A program made the translations under genes and the position numbers. Positions 34,594 through 42,814 of a stretch of 51,609 nucleotides of DNA are shown piece after piece (within the stretch, counting starts at the first letter, position 1; every line of letters begins with the position of its first letter). Origin of the DNA: CAXMRP01 sp964196155 (GTDB lineage: Bacteria > Pseudomonadota > Alphaproteobacteria > Rhizobiales > Afifellaceae). The notes below the pieces were generated by a model that was not told where the DNA came from, made no database searches, and saw nothing but the letters and a program-made list of their open reading frames with translations. The stretch spans positions 1-51,609 of the forward strand of contig CAXMRP010000031.1 of assembly GCA_964196155.1 (NCBI GenBank), read 5' to 3'.

Positions 34594-35562
34594 TCAATGA
34601 CTGCCCGGCGGGGTTTCATCGAACAGTTCGTCCCGGGCCAGCATCTCATCGTGATGCTCGGCTGATTGCACCTCGATGAACAGCCGCTTGACCGCCGGGA
34701 ACCGGTCCTTGATCGCCGTTTCCAGTTGGAAAATCGCATTCTCCACTTTGCCGACTGTCAAATTGTCCTCAAAATCGATGGACAGCGCCAGCAGCACGTC
34801 GTTTGGCCCCCGGTGCAAGGTGCGGATCTCGTTCAGCGCATGAACCGTTGGTGTCGCCGCCACCAGGCCGCGGATGGCCTTGGTGACTTCCGGGTCGGCG
34901 CCCTCGCCAATCAACAGGCCCTTGGTCTCGATCGCCAGAAGCAGCGCCGTGACCGCCAAAATGACACCGATGAAGATCGACGCCGCGCCATCGAGCCACG
35001 GCAGGCCGAGCCAGGCCGCACCGGTGATACCGGCGAACGCCACCACCAGCCCCAGCATTGCCGCCGTATCCTCAAACAGCACCGTAAACAGCGTCGGGTC
35101 TTTCGATTCCCGCACCGCATCGATAAACGCCCGCTTGCCGCGGCTGGATTCAAACGACCGGAAGGCGATCCACCACGCCGCGCCTTCAAAGACGAAGGCC
35201 AGGGCAAGTACGATGAAGTTGATATTGATATTGTCGATCGGATGGGGCTCGAAGATTTTCTGGACGCCTTCATAGATCGACACCCCGGCACCCACGGCAA
35301 AGATCAGGATCGCCACCACAAAGGCCCAGAAATATATCTCCGCGCCATAGCCGAACGGATGCTTGGCGTCGGCCGGCCGTTTGGCGCGCCGGATGCCGTA
35401 AAGCAGCAGCCCTTGATTGCCGGTGTCGACCAGCGAGTGGATGCCTTCCGACAGCATCGCCGACGATCCGGTCACGCTGGCCGCGAAAAATTTTGTCACC
35501 GCGATCAGCGCATTGCCCGCCAGCGCGGCATATATCACTTTGCGAGACCCTGTCGCCGCCAT
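34594..35562 (-). CDS. Cation diffusion facilitator family transporter
   Basis: Inner-membrane antiporter of 322 residues that exports divalent cations such as Zn2+, Fe2+ or Mn2+. TM segments run from VIYAALAGNALIAVTKFF to about residue 205. The metal-site helix SEGIHSLVDTGNQGLLLYGI gives the HxxxD motif, and FEDTAAMLGLVVAFAGITG holds the second acidic pair. The cytoplasmic C-terminal domain of about 100 residues includes ALSIDFEDNLTVGKVENAI and ends with the His-rich SAEHHDEM. The branch (YGIRRAKRPADAKHPFGYGAE) resembles the group containing SLC30A9. Metal specificity is uncertain. Confidence 0.93.
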   Translation of the reverse strand: MAATGSRKVIYAALAGNALIAVTKFFAASVTGSSAMLSEGIHSLVDTGNQGLLLYGIRRAKRPADAKHPFGYGAEIYFWAFVVAILIFAVGAGVSIYEGVQKIFEPHPIDNININFIVLALAFVFEGAAWWIAFRSFESSRGKRAFIDAVRESKDPTLFTVLFEDTAAMLGLVVAFAGITGAAWLGLPWLDGAASIFIGVILAVTALLLAIETKGLLIGEGADPEVTKAIRGLVAATPTVHALNEIRTLHRGPNDVLLALSIDFEDNLTVGKVENAIFQLETAIKDRFPAVKRLFIEVQSAEHHDEMLARDELFDETPPGSH

Positions 35563-35671
35563 GATGTGTTCCTGTGCCCGTTCACCGATTCGTTAGTCTG
35601 AAAATCTTGCCACTGCGATAAGATGACCGCGATAATCCGGCAAGATGCAACCAGCAAGTAGGGAGAAGCCG

Positions 35672-36136
35672 ATGACACGCCCGATCAAGGGGACGGACCG
35701 CACCGACAGGCGCCGGACCCGACTTCAATCCCGCCAGCAATCTCGGATGTTCGGCACAATCATTGCAGCGCTAGTTGGCGGGATCATCAGTGCCAGTCCG
35801 GGACCATCCGGTTTGGCTTGGGCCGGTGAGGCTGATGTCGTAAAGGCCACGGCAACCCGGTCTGGTGATGGCACCTACAGGTTTTCAGTGACCGTGCGCC
35901 ACGACGATGCGGGCTGGGAGCACTATGCCAATATCTGGCACGTCCTGGCGCCCGACGGCACCGTTTTGGGTGAGCGGGTGCTCCTTCATCCCCACGACCA
36001 CGAACAACCTTTCACCCGCGGCCTTTCGGGCGTTGCCATCCCCGATGATATCAGCGAAGTGACCATCCGCGCCGGTGATCTGGTCCATGAATTAGGCGGA
36101 AAAACCGTCACGGTGACGCTTCCCGGACCGTCGTGA
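35672..36136 (+). CDS. Exported protein of unknown function
   Basis: I do not recognise a family. The 154-residue product has a long basic N-region (RRRTRLQSRQQSR), a hydrophobic core (MFGTIIAALVGGIISAS) and a probable signal peptidase site at AWA before GEADVV. The mature part of about 100 residues looks all-beta: GTYRFSVTVRHDDAGWEHYA, WHVLAPDGTVLGERVLLHPH and DDISEVTIRAGDLVHE. His residues cluster in HPHDHEQ. ATG 35672 is preferred because AGGGAG lies just before it; ATG 35645 is an alternative. It is divergent from the cation transporter gene, and a metal-related role is only a guess from the histidines. Confidence 0.78.
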   Translation: MTRPIKGTDRTDRRRTRLQSRQQSRMFGTIIAALVGGIISASPGPSGLAWAGEADVVKATATRSGDGTYRFSVTVRHDDAGWEHYANIWHVLAPDGTVLGERVLLHPHDHEQPFTRGLSGVAIPDDISEVTIRAGDLVHELGGKTVTVTLPGPS

Positions 36137-36261
36137 TCGGCAGCGATTTCGTACGCAGATATCGACCGGAAATCGCAAATGCCGCCCATTGCGCCGCCAA
36201 CGCCTCAAACTGAATATACCAATGCGCCTAACACGCTGATATAACGTGACAAAATAGGCCG

Positions 36262-39252
36262 TTGGCGATTGGCATTGCGCCGCCCGATCAGGTAAAATCC
36301 GGCGACAAAAAACAGCTGGTGATTCCCGCTTTGGCCGACCCTCAAGAACCGCCCCGCGACAGTAGCGATATCAAGCCCGTCTCGATCATCGACGAGATGC
36401 GCAAATCCTATCTCGATTACGCCATGAGCGTGATCGTGTCCCGCGCCTTGCCCGACGTGCGCGATGGCCTGAAACCCGTTCACCGGCGCATTTTGTTCGC
36501 CATGGAAGAAAGCGGCTACGACTGGAACAAGGCCTATAAAAAGTCGTCCCGCGTCATCGGCGATGTCATGGGTAAATACCATCCCCACGGCGATCAGGCG
36601 ATCTATGACGCGCTGGTGCGCATGGCCCAGGAGTTTTCCCTTCGTTTGCCGCTGATCGACGGTCAGGGCAATTTCGGCTCGCTGGACGGCGATCCGCCCG
36701 CCGCCATGCGGTACACGGAAGTCCGCCTGGAAAAAGTCGCCCACGAGATTCTCGAGGACATCGACAAGGACACGGTCGACTACCAGTCCAACTATGACGA
36801 TTCCAGCCGCGAGCCGAAGGTTCTGCCGGCCAAGTTTCCCAATATTCTGGTCAACGGCGCCGGCGGCATCGCGGTCGGCATGGCCACCAACATGCCGCCG
36901 CACAATCTCGGCGAGGTGATCGACGCGACGGTCGACCTGATCGACGATCCGGCGCTGACGGTAGCCGATTTGATGGTGCATATCCCCGGACCGGATTTCC
37001 CCACCGGCGGGCATATCCTGGGTCGCTCCGGTATCCGCTCGGCCTACGAGACCGGCCGCGGCTCGATCCTGATGCGCGGCAAGGTGCGGATCGAGACAAT
37101 CCGCAAGGATCGCGAGGCGATCATCGTTTCCGAAGTGCCGTATCAGGTGAACAAGGCGACGATGATCGAAAAAATCGCCGATCTGGTCCGCGACAAGAGA
37201 ATCGAGGGCATCTCCGACATTCGCGACGAGAGTGATCGCGATGGTGTGCGCATGGTCGTTGAAATCAAGCGCGACGCGGTTCCCGAAGTGGTCCTCAACC
37301 AGATCTACCGGTTCACATCGCTGCAATCGACGTTTGGCGCCAATATGGTGGCGCTGAATGGCGGCCGGCCCGAACTGATGGGCTTGAAGGACATTATTGC
37401 CGCCTTCATCACCTTCCGCGAGGAAGTGGTCAGCCGGCGTACCCGTTTCCTTTTGCGCCGCGCCCGCGACCGCGCCCATGTGCTGGTTGGCCTTGCTATA
37501 GCGGTCGCCAATATCGATGAGGTGATCGCGCTGATCCGGGCCGCGCCCGATCCTCAGACGGCACGTGAACAATTGAAGGCAAAGGATTGGCCGGCAAGGG
37601 ATATCGAGCCTCTGGTTGTTCTGATCGCCGACCCGCGCCACACCCTTGCCGAAGACGGAACCTGCCGCCTTTCCGAGGCCCAGGCCCGGGCCATTCTGGA
37701 ACTGCGCCTGCAACGTCTGACCGCCCTTGGCCGTGATGAAATCGGCGATGAATTGAATGGCCTGGCCGATGAAATCCGCGATTATCTCGAAATTCTGGCT
37801 TCCCAGATCCGCATTCGCACCATCATCAAGGACGAGCTGACGGCGCTGAAAGCGGCCTATGCGACACCGCGCCGGACCGAGATCATGGACGGCGGTCCGG
37901 ACCTTGAGGACGAGGACCTGATTCAGCGCGAGGACATGGTGGTGACGGTCAGTCACACCGGTTACGTAAAACGGGTGACACTGTCGGAGTACCGGGCGCA
38001 AAAACGCGGCGGCAAGGGCCGGTCCGGCATGTCGATGCGCGATGAGGATTTCCTCACCAAGATTTTTGTTGCCAACACCCACACACCAATTCTGGTGTTT
38101 ACCTCCCGCGGCATTGTCTATCAGATCAAGGTCTGGCGTTTGCCGCTGGCCTCGCCTCAGGCGCGCGGCCGGCCGCTGATCAATCTGCTGCCGCTGCAAC
38201 AGGGCGAGCGGGTCGCCACCATCATGCCAATGCCCGAGGACGAGGACAGCTGGTCAAAACTCGACGTGATGTTCGCCACCTCCAAGGGCAGCGTTCGCCG
38301 CAACAAACTGTCCGATTTCGTCGGCATCCGCCAGAACGGCAAGATCGCCATGAAGCTGGATGAGGGCGTCGATATTCTCGGTGTCGATACCTGTACTGAA
38401 AACGATGATATCCTGCTGGTGACCGCCAGAGGGCAGGCGATCCGCTTCCCGGTTGGCGAGGTGCGGGTGTTCCAGAGCCGCGATTCCATGGGTGTGCGCG
38501 GCGTCAAGCTGGCCAAGGACGACGAGATCATCTCGCTGACAGTGCTACATCATTTCGATGCCGATCCGGCCGAACGCAATGCCTATCTGAAGCAGGCAAC
38601 GGCAATCCGCCGCGCCGCGACCGGTGAGCCTGATGAAGGCGATATCGCCACAGAAGATGAGAGCGACGGCGAGGACGACAGCGAAGAGATCATCGGCGAC
38701 GCGGAACTTACGACCGAGCGCTACGCTGAAATGGGCGCCTACGAACAGTTCGTCCTGACCATCAGCCAGAAGGGCTATGGCAAGCGCTCCTCGTCGTTTG
38801 ATTTCCGCACTTCCAGGCGTGGCGGCAAGGGCATCAAGGCGACCGACCAGAGCAAGCTTGGTGAAATCGGCAAGCTGATCGCCGCGTTCCCGGTCGAGGA
38901 TTCCGACCAGATCATGCTGGTCTCCAACGCCGGCCAGCTGATCCGCGTTCCGGTCGACGGCATCCGCTTTGCCAGCCGGGCAACCAAGGGTGTGCGGGTG
39001 TTCAATACCGCCGAAGACGAGGAAGTCGTCTCCGTGGAGCGTATTTCCGAACCGGAAGAGACCGATGATCCGGACGATACGGGCGACACCGATATTGATC
39101 CGGATGGCGATCCCGGTGATCCGTCACCCGATACCGAAAGTGCTGCTGACGCCAATGATGCAAACGATGGTGACGACGGCGCCAGCGGATCAGAAGACAG
39201 TTCCAGCGACGACAATGGCGATGGCGACCAGAGCGATGATGAACCCCGCTGA
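36262..39252 (+). CDS. gyrA: DNA gyrase subunit A
   Basis: Type II topoisomerase subunit that cuts and rejoins DNA to introduce negative supercoils. The catalytic Tyr is Y151 in AAMRYTEVRL; the QRDR-like region reads YHPHGDQAIYDALVRMAQ with Gln112 where E. coli has Ser83 and Asp116 where it has Asp87. The GyrA box (QKRGGKG) starts the C-terminal pinwheel and distinguishes it from ParC. The protein has 996 residues, with an acidic insert (ATEDESDGEDDSEEI) and a very acidic tail of about 65 residues. TTG 36262 gives the best fit to family N-termini; no ATG is available before the conserved region. Confidence 0.98.
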   Translation: MAIGIAPPDQVKSGDKKQLVIPALADPQEPPRDSSDIKPVSIIDEMRKSYLDYAMSVIVSRALPDVRDGLKPVHRRILFAMEESGYDWNKAYKKSSRVIGDVMGKYHPHGDQAIYDALVRMAQEFSLRLPLIDGQGNFGSLDGDPPAAMRYTEVRLEKVAHEILEDIDKDTVDYQSNYDDSSREPKVLPAKFPNILVNGAGGIAVGMATNMPPHNLGEVIDATVDLIDDPALTVADLMVHIPGPDFPTGGHILGRSGIRSAYETGRGSILMRGKVRIETIRKDREAIIVSEVPYQVNKATMIEKIADLVRDKRIEGISDIRDESDRDGVRMVVEIKRDAVPEVVLNQIYRFTSLQSTFGANMVALNGGRPELMGLKDIIAAFITFREEVVSRRTRFLLRRARDRAHVLVGLAIAVANIDEVIALIRAAPDPQTAREQLKAKDWPARDIEPLVVLIADPRHTLAEDGTCRLSEAQARAILELRLQRLTALGRDEIGDELNGLADEIRDYLEILASQIRIRTIIKDELTALKAAYATPRRTEIMDGGPDLEDEDLIQREDMVVTVSHTGYVKRVTLSEYRAQKRGGKGRSGMSMRDEDFLTKIFVANTHTPILVFTSRGIVYQIKVWRLPLASPQARGRPLINLLPLQQGERVATIMPMPEDEDSWSKLDVMFATSKGSVRRNKLSDFVGIRQNGKIAMKLDEGVDILGVDTCTENDDILLVTARGQAIRFPVGEVRVFQSRDSMGVRGVKLAKDDEIISLTVLHHFDADPAERNAYLKQATAIRRAATGEPDEGDIATEDESDGEDDSEEIIGDAELTTERYAEMGAYEQFVLTISQKGYGKRSSSFDFRTSRRGGKGIKATDQSKLGEIGKLIAAFPVEDSDQIMLVSNAGQLIRVPVDGIRFASRATKGVRVFNTAEDEEVVSVERISEPEETDDPDDTGDTDIDPDGDPGDPSPDTESAADANDANDGDDGASGSEDSSSDDNGDGDQSDDEPR

Positions 39253-39863
39253 TGGTTGACCTGTCCGCCTGGCTGACATTCCTGCTCGCCTCGATCGCGA
39301 TCGTCATCGTGCCGGGGCCGACCGTCACCGTCATCATCGCCAATTCCATGCGCTATGGCGCCCGCGCCGGCTTGCTCAACGATGCCGGCACACAGGCCGG
39401 CCTTGCCGTCATGGTCGCCGTTCTGGCGGTTGGCCTGTCGGCGATTGTCGAGGGCATGGGCTTTGCATTCGAGATCTTGCGCATCGCCGGTGCCGCCTAT
39501 CTGATCTGGCTTGGTATCAAACTGTGGCGCTCCAACGGAAATCTCGGCCAGGTGGACACCAAAGCACCAGGCGGCTCATTCTTCTGGCAAGGCGTCATCG
39601 TCATCTGGTCAAACCCCAAGGCGCTGTTGTTTTTCGGGGCGTTTATTCCGCAATTTGTCGACCCAGTCGGCAGCACGGTGATCCAGACGCTGATTTTCGG
39701 CGGCACATTCATGGCCGTCGCCGCCATACTCGATGGGGCCTACGCGATATTGGCCGGCCGCACCGGCTCACTCCTTTCCCGGGGCAATATTCGCTTTGTC
39801 GAGCGGTTTTCCGGCACCTGCCTGATCGGTGGCGGGCTGTGGCTGGCACTGGCCCGGCGCTAG
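39252..39863 (+). CDS. LysE-family amino acid exporter
   Basis: A 203-residue polytopic membrane protein of the LysE/RhtB family. The N-terminal motif AIVIVPGPTVTVIIANSMRY and ARAGLLNDAGTQAGLAVMV are typical, as are AGAAYLIWLGIKLWRS and the loop WSNPKALLFFGAFIPQFVDP. Six helices are expected. Substrates are amino acids or related metabolites and cannot be specified. The ATG shares its A with the gyrA TGA, an unusual tight coupling to a topoisomerase gene. Confidence 0.93.
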   Translation: MVDLSAWLTFLLASIAIVIVPGPTVTVIIANSMRYGARAGLLNDAGTQAGLAVMVAVLAVGLSAIVEGMGFAFEILRIAGAAYLIWLGIKLWRSNGNLGQVDTKAPGGSFFWQGVIVIWSNPKALLFFGAFIPQFVDPVGSTVIQTLIFGGTFMAVAAILDGAYAILAGRTGSLLSRGNIRFVERFSGTCLIGGGLWLALARR

Positions 39864-39960
39864 GCCGGAAAGCCGCATCCAGACCGACAGATCATACCCC
39901 CGCCATCCGACTGGTGATCCGCCATTTGCCATGGCCTGCGGGACGGGATAGGACGCGCCC

Positions 39961-40488
39961 ATGGAACAGCAATCCACGACTTATCGAACCGCGATTTATC
40001 CCGGTTCGTTCGACCCGCCCACCAACGGCCATATCGGCATGTTGAAGGCAAGCCTTGCCCTGTGCGACCGGCTGATCGTCGCCGTCGGTGTGCATCCGGC
40101 GAAAAATCCGATGCTGGCTGCGGACCAGCGCATCGCCTTGATCAGCACCGTAATGCAGCCGCTGGCCGATGCGGCCGGCACCGAACTGATCATTGCCGCC
40201 TTTGATAATCTGGTGGTCGATTTCGCCCGCAGCCATGGCGCAACCGTGCTGATCCGCGGCCTGCGCGACGGCACCGATCTGGATTATGAAATGCAGATGG
40301 TCGGCATGAACGAGACCATGGCGCCGGACCTGCAAACCGTATTTTTGCCGGCCCGCACCGACGACCGGCATGTCTCGGCAACACTGGTGCGCCAAATTCA
40401 TGCCCTTGGCGGCGACATTACACCCTTTGTGCCCGAAGCGGTCGCGCGCCAGCTTGCCACCCTGTCGCGATCGGACCGGGAAACATGA
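39961..40488 (+). CDS. coaD: Phosphopantetheine adenylyltransferase
   Basis: Fourth step of coenzyme A synthesis: 4'-phosphopantetheine plus ATP gives dephospho-CoA. The N-terminal AIYPGSFDPPTNGHIGML holds the (T/H)xGH nucleotide-transfer motif, and LIRGLRDGTDLDYEMQMVGM and TDDRHVSATLVRQI complete the family pattern. The length of 175 residues is usual. The gene is followed at once by a 13-base tandem repeat that includes its stop codon. Confidence 0.97.
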   Translation: MEQQSTTYRTAIYPGSFDPPTNGHIGMLKASLALCDRLIVAVGVHPAKNPMLAADQRIALISTVMQPLADAAGTELIIAAFDNLVVDFARSHGATVLIRGLRDGTDLDYEMQMVGMNETMAPDLQTVFLPARTDDRHVSATLVRQIHALGGDITPFVPEAVARQLATLSRSDRET

Positions 40489-40533
40489 TTGACCGGAATT
40501 ATTGCCTGGAATAATTGCCCAAAATAATTGACT
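40482..40533. repeat. Four 13-base tandem repeats over the coaD stop codon
   Basis: Consecutive units AACATGATTGACC, GGAATTATTGCCT, GGAATAATTGCCC and AAAATAATTGACT. The first contains the coaD stop TGA. Further stops follow in other frames (TGA 40490, TAA 40512, TAA 40525, TGA 40529). Array size (52 bases), unit length and position match the array after the glycosyltransferase gene, although the sequences differ. Confidence 0.8.
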
Positions 40534-40563
40534 GGGCGCCCTCGCGCCATAATTTCGGCACAG

Positions 40564-40595
40564 CAACAGCCCTCCAATTCCCCGACAACAGCCCT
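40564..40595. repeat. Two direct repeats CAACAGCCCT upstream of the first cyclophilin gene
   Basis: CAACAGCCCT occurs at 40564-40573 and 40586-40595, a spacing of 22 bases or about two helical turns. The second copy ends 17 bases before the cyclophilin start. It could be a regulator site or chance. Confidence 0.5.
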
Positions 40596-40612
40596 TTTGA
40601 CAGGAACCCGCC

Positions 40613-41167
40613 ATGATCATTCGCCGCACCGCCATGCTTTTCACCCTTGCCGGCCTGGCTATCGCCAGCTTTGCGTTGGGACTGCCGCAAACTGCCGCCG
40701 CTGAAACGGTCGTCGTGCTGGAAACCTCCAAGGGCGATGTCAAAATGCGGCTGGCCGAGGATGCCGCGCCCAACCACGCCAAACGCATCGCCACACTGGC
40801 CGGTCAGGGATTTTATGACGGCGTCGTCTTTCACCGGGTCATTGAAGGCTTCATGGCCCAGACCGGCGATCCGACCGGTACCGGTGCTGGCGGCTCTGAC
40901 TTGCCGGACCTCAAGGCGGAATTTTCCAATCTATCCTTTTCGCGCGGCATGGTCGGCATGGCCCGATCCAGCAGCCCCAACAGCGCCAACTCGCAGTTTT
41001 TCATCATGTTCGCCGATGCGCCCCATCTCAATGGCCAGTACACCATCATTGGCGAGGTCATCTCGGGCATGGATGTTGTCGACAAATTGAAGAAGGGCAA
41101 TCGCGGGCAAAATGGCACGGTCAGCGATCCCGACAGCATTGTCCGCGCCCGCGTTGAGGGCCAGTAA
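40613..41167 (+). CDS. Peptidyl-prolyl cis-trans isomerase, cyclophilin type, exported
   Basis: Periplasmic proline isomerase of 184 residues. The N-terminal signal (FTLAGLAIASFALGLPQTAAA) is cut before ETVVVL. The cyclophilin core has YDGVVFHRVIEGFMAQTGDP, the catalytic Arg within FHRV, and NSANSQFFIMFADAPHLNGQ. It is paired with a cytoplasmic paralogue 48 bases downstream, as in other rhizobia. Confidence 0.95.
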   Translation: MIIRRTAMLFTLAGLAIASFALGLPQTAAAETVVVLETSKGDVKMRLAEDAAPNHAKRIATLAGQGFYDGVVFHRVIEGFMAQTGDPTGTGAGGSDLPDLKAEFSNLSFSRGMVGMARSSSPNSANSQFFIMFADAPHLNGQYTIIGEVISGMDVVDKLKKGNRGQNGTVSDPDSIVRARVEGQ

Positions 41168-41214
41168 GTCAGTTTTTCACCACACCAGTTCGATATTATC
41201 CCGAGGAGAACACC

Positions 41215-41679
41215 ATGAGCGCCGATCCCGAACACACCCTGACCCTGGACACATCAAAAGGGACAATAACCATCACCATGCGTCCGGACCTGGCGCCGAA
41301 CCATGTCACCCGCATCAAGGAACTGGTGCGTGACGGTTTTTATGACGGCGTCAAGTTTCACCGGGTCATCGACGGCTTCATGGCGCAGACCGGCTGCCCG
41401 CAAGGTACCGGCACCGGTGGCTCGGGGCAAAATCTCAAGGCGGAATTCTCAGCCACCAAACATACCCGCGGCACCTGTTCGATGGCCCGCGCCGCCAGCC
41501 CGGATTCCGGCGACAGCCAGTTTTTCATCTGCTTTGCCGAATCCCCGTGGCTCGACAATCAATATACGGTCTGGGGCGAAGTCACCGATGGCATGGACAC
41601 CGTCGACGCCATCGACAAGGGCGAACCGCCCCGCAATCCCGACACCATCAAATCCATCAAGGTCGCCGCCGACGCTTGA
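41215..41679 (+). CDS. Peptidyl-prolyl cis-trans isomerase, cyclophilin type, cytoplasmic
   Basis: A 154-residue cyclophilin without a signal peptide. It has YDGVKFHRVIDGFMAQTGCP, MARAASPDSGDSQFFICF and the closing WGEVTDGMDTVDAIDKGE. It is a paralogue of the preceding gene, with a similar core but lacking the export sequence. GAGGAGAA lies upstream of ATG 41215. Confidence 0.95.
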   Translation: MSADPEHTLTLDTSKGTITITMRPDLAPNHVTRIKELVRDGFYDGVKFHRVIDGFMAQTGCPQGTGTGGSGQNLKAEFSATKHTRGTCSMARAASPDSGDSQFFICFAESPWLDNQYTVWGEVTDGMDTVDAIDKGEPPRNPDTIKSIKVAADA

Positions 41680-41728
41680 CTGCAACACGGGTTGCCAGCG
41701 ATCGGCGGCGCACCGGCAGGCCTGAACC

Positions 41729-42814
41729 ATGCGTGTTGACGCCTTCGATTTTGAACTGCCGGACGCCAATATTGCATTGCGCCCGGCCAGTCCGCGCGAC
41801 AGTGCGCGGCTGCTGCATGTCGGTGTGGAAACGGCCTCGAACAGTGGCCTGGCCGATCGCACGATCGCTGATCTGCCGGGCCTGTTGAGACCGGGCGATG
41901 TTCTGGTTCTCAACGATACCAGCGTCATCGCCGCGCAGCTGACCGGCGAGCGGCGGCGCGGCGATGCATCGGTGGGTGTCTCGGCGACACTGATCGAACA
42001 TATCGAAGCCGGCCAGTGGTGGGCCCTTTGCAAGCCCGGCCGGCGCGTGCGGGCAGGGGACCGGTTGCTGTTTCCCGTTCCCGACGGGGCCACGGACGGT
42101 CTGGCGGCGCAGGCGCTGGACAAGGCCGAAGACGGTCGCATCCGTATTGATTTCGGCATCGGCCGGGATCGGCTTGATCCGATTTTGGCGCAGATCGGCA
42201 AACCACCGTTGCCGCCCTACATCGCCTCGCGCCGCGCCGCCGATGACAGCGACCGAACCGACTATCAGACCATGTTCGCCCGCCACGAGGGCGCCGTCGC
42301 CGCCCCCACCGCCAGGCTTCATTTTACCAAAAGCCTGATGGCGGCACTGAATGCGCGCGGCATCGGGACCGCTTGCCTGACGCTCCATGTCGGGCCCGGC
42401 ACATTCTTGCCGGTGAAGGTGACCGATACCAAGGAACACATCATGCACGCCGAGACCGGGGTGATCGATGCGGCGACCGCCGACCGGTTGAACGCCGCCC
42501 GCGCTGCCGGCGGGCGCATCGTCGCGGTCGGCACCACATCGCTGCGGCTACTGGAATCCGCCGCTGATGCCAGCGGTACCATCCGGCCCTTTGCCGGCGC
42601 CACCGATATCTTCATCACGCCGGGTTACCGGTTCAGGGCGGTCGACGTGCTGATGACCAATTTCCACCTGCCCAAATCGACGCTGTTCATGCTGGTCAGC
42701 GCCTTCTCCGGCCTGGAGGTAATGCAAGCCGCCTATGCCCATGCTATCGCGGCAGGCTACCGGTTCTATTCCTACGGCGACGCCTGCCTTTTGATGAAGC
42801 ACCCAAACGCATGA
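41729..42814 (+). CDS. queA: S-adenosylmethionine:tRNA ribosyltransferase-isomerase
   Basis: Enzyme that adds the epoxycyclopentane part of queuosine precursor to tRNA using the ribose of SAM. It starts MRVDAFDFELPDANIALRPA; conserved stretches are LLRPGDVLVLNDTSVI, PPYIASR, YQTMFARHEGAVAAPTA and LHVGPGTFLPVK. The ending includes LMTNFHLPKSTLFMLVSAF. The length of 361 residues is normal. Its stop overlaps the tgt start by four bases, so the two queuosine genes are coupled. Confidence 0.97.
   Translation: MRVDAFDFELPDANIALRPASPRDSARLLHVGVETASNSGLADRTIADLPGLLRPGDVLVLNDTSVIAAQLTGERRRGDASVGVSATLIEHIEAGQWWALCKPGRRVRAGDRLLFPVPDGATDGLAAQALDKAEDGRIRIDFGIGRDRLDPILAQIGKPPLPPYIASRRAADDSDRTDYQTMFARHEGAVAAPTARLHFTKSLMAALNARGIGTACLTLHVGPGTFLPVKVTDTKEHIMHAETGVIDAATADRLNAARAAGGRIVAVGTTSLRLLESAADASGTIRPFAGATDIFITPGYRFRAVDVLMTNFHLPKSTLFMLVSAFSGLEVMQAAYAHAIAAGYRFYSYGDACLLMKHPNA

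Noticed and set aside
36205..38199. Open frame of 664 codons on the reverse strand opposite gyrA
   Set aside because: It is fully antisense to the conserved gyrA coding sequence and shows no recognisable motif or ribosome site; GC-rich genes leave such shadow frames.
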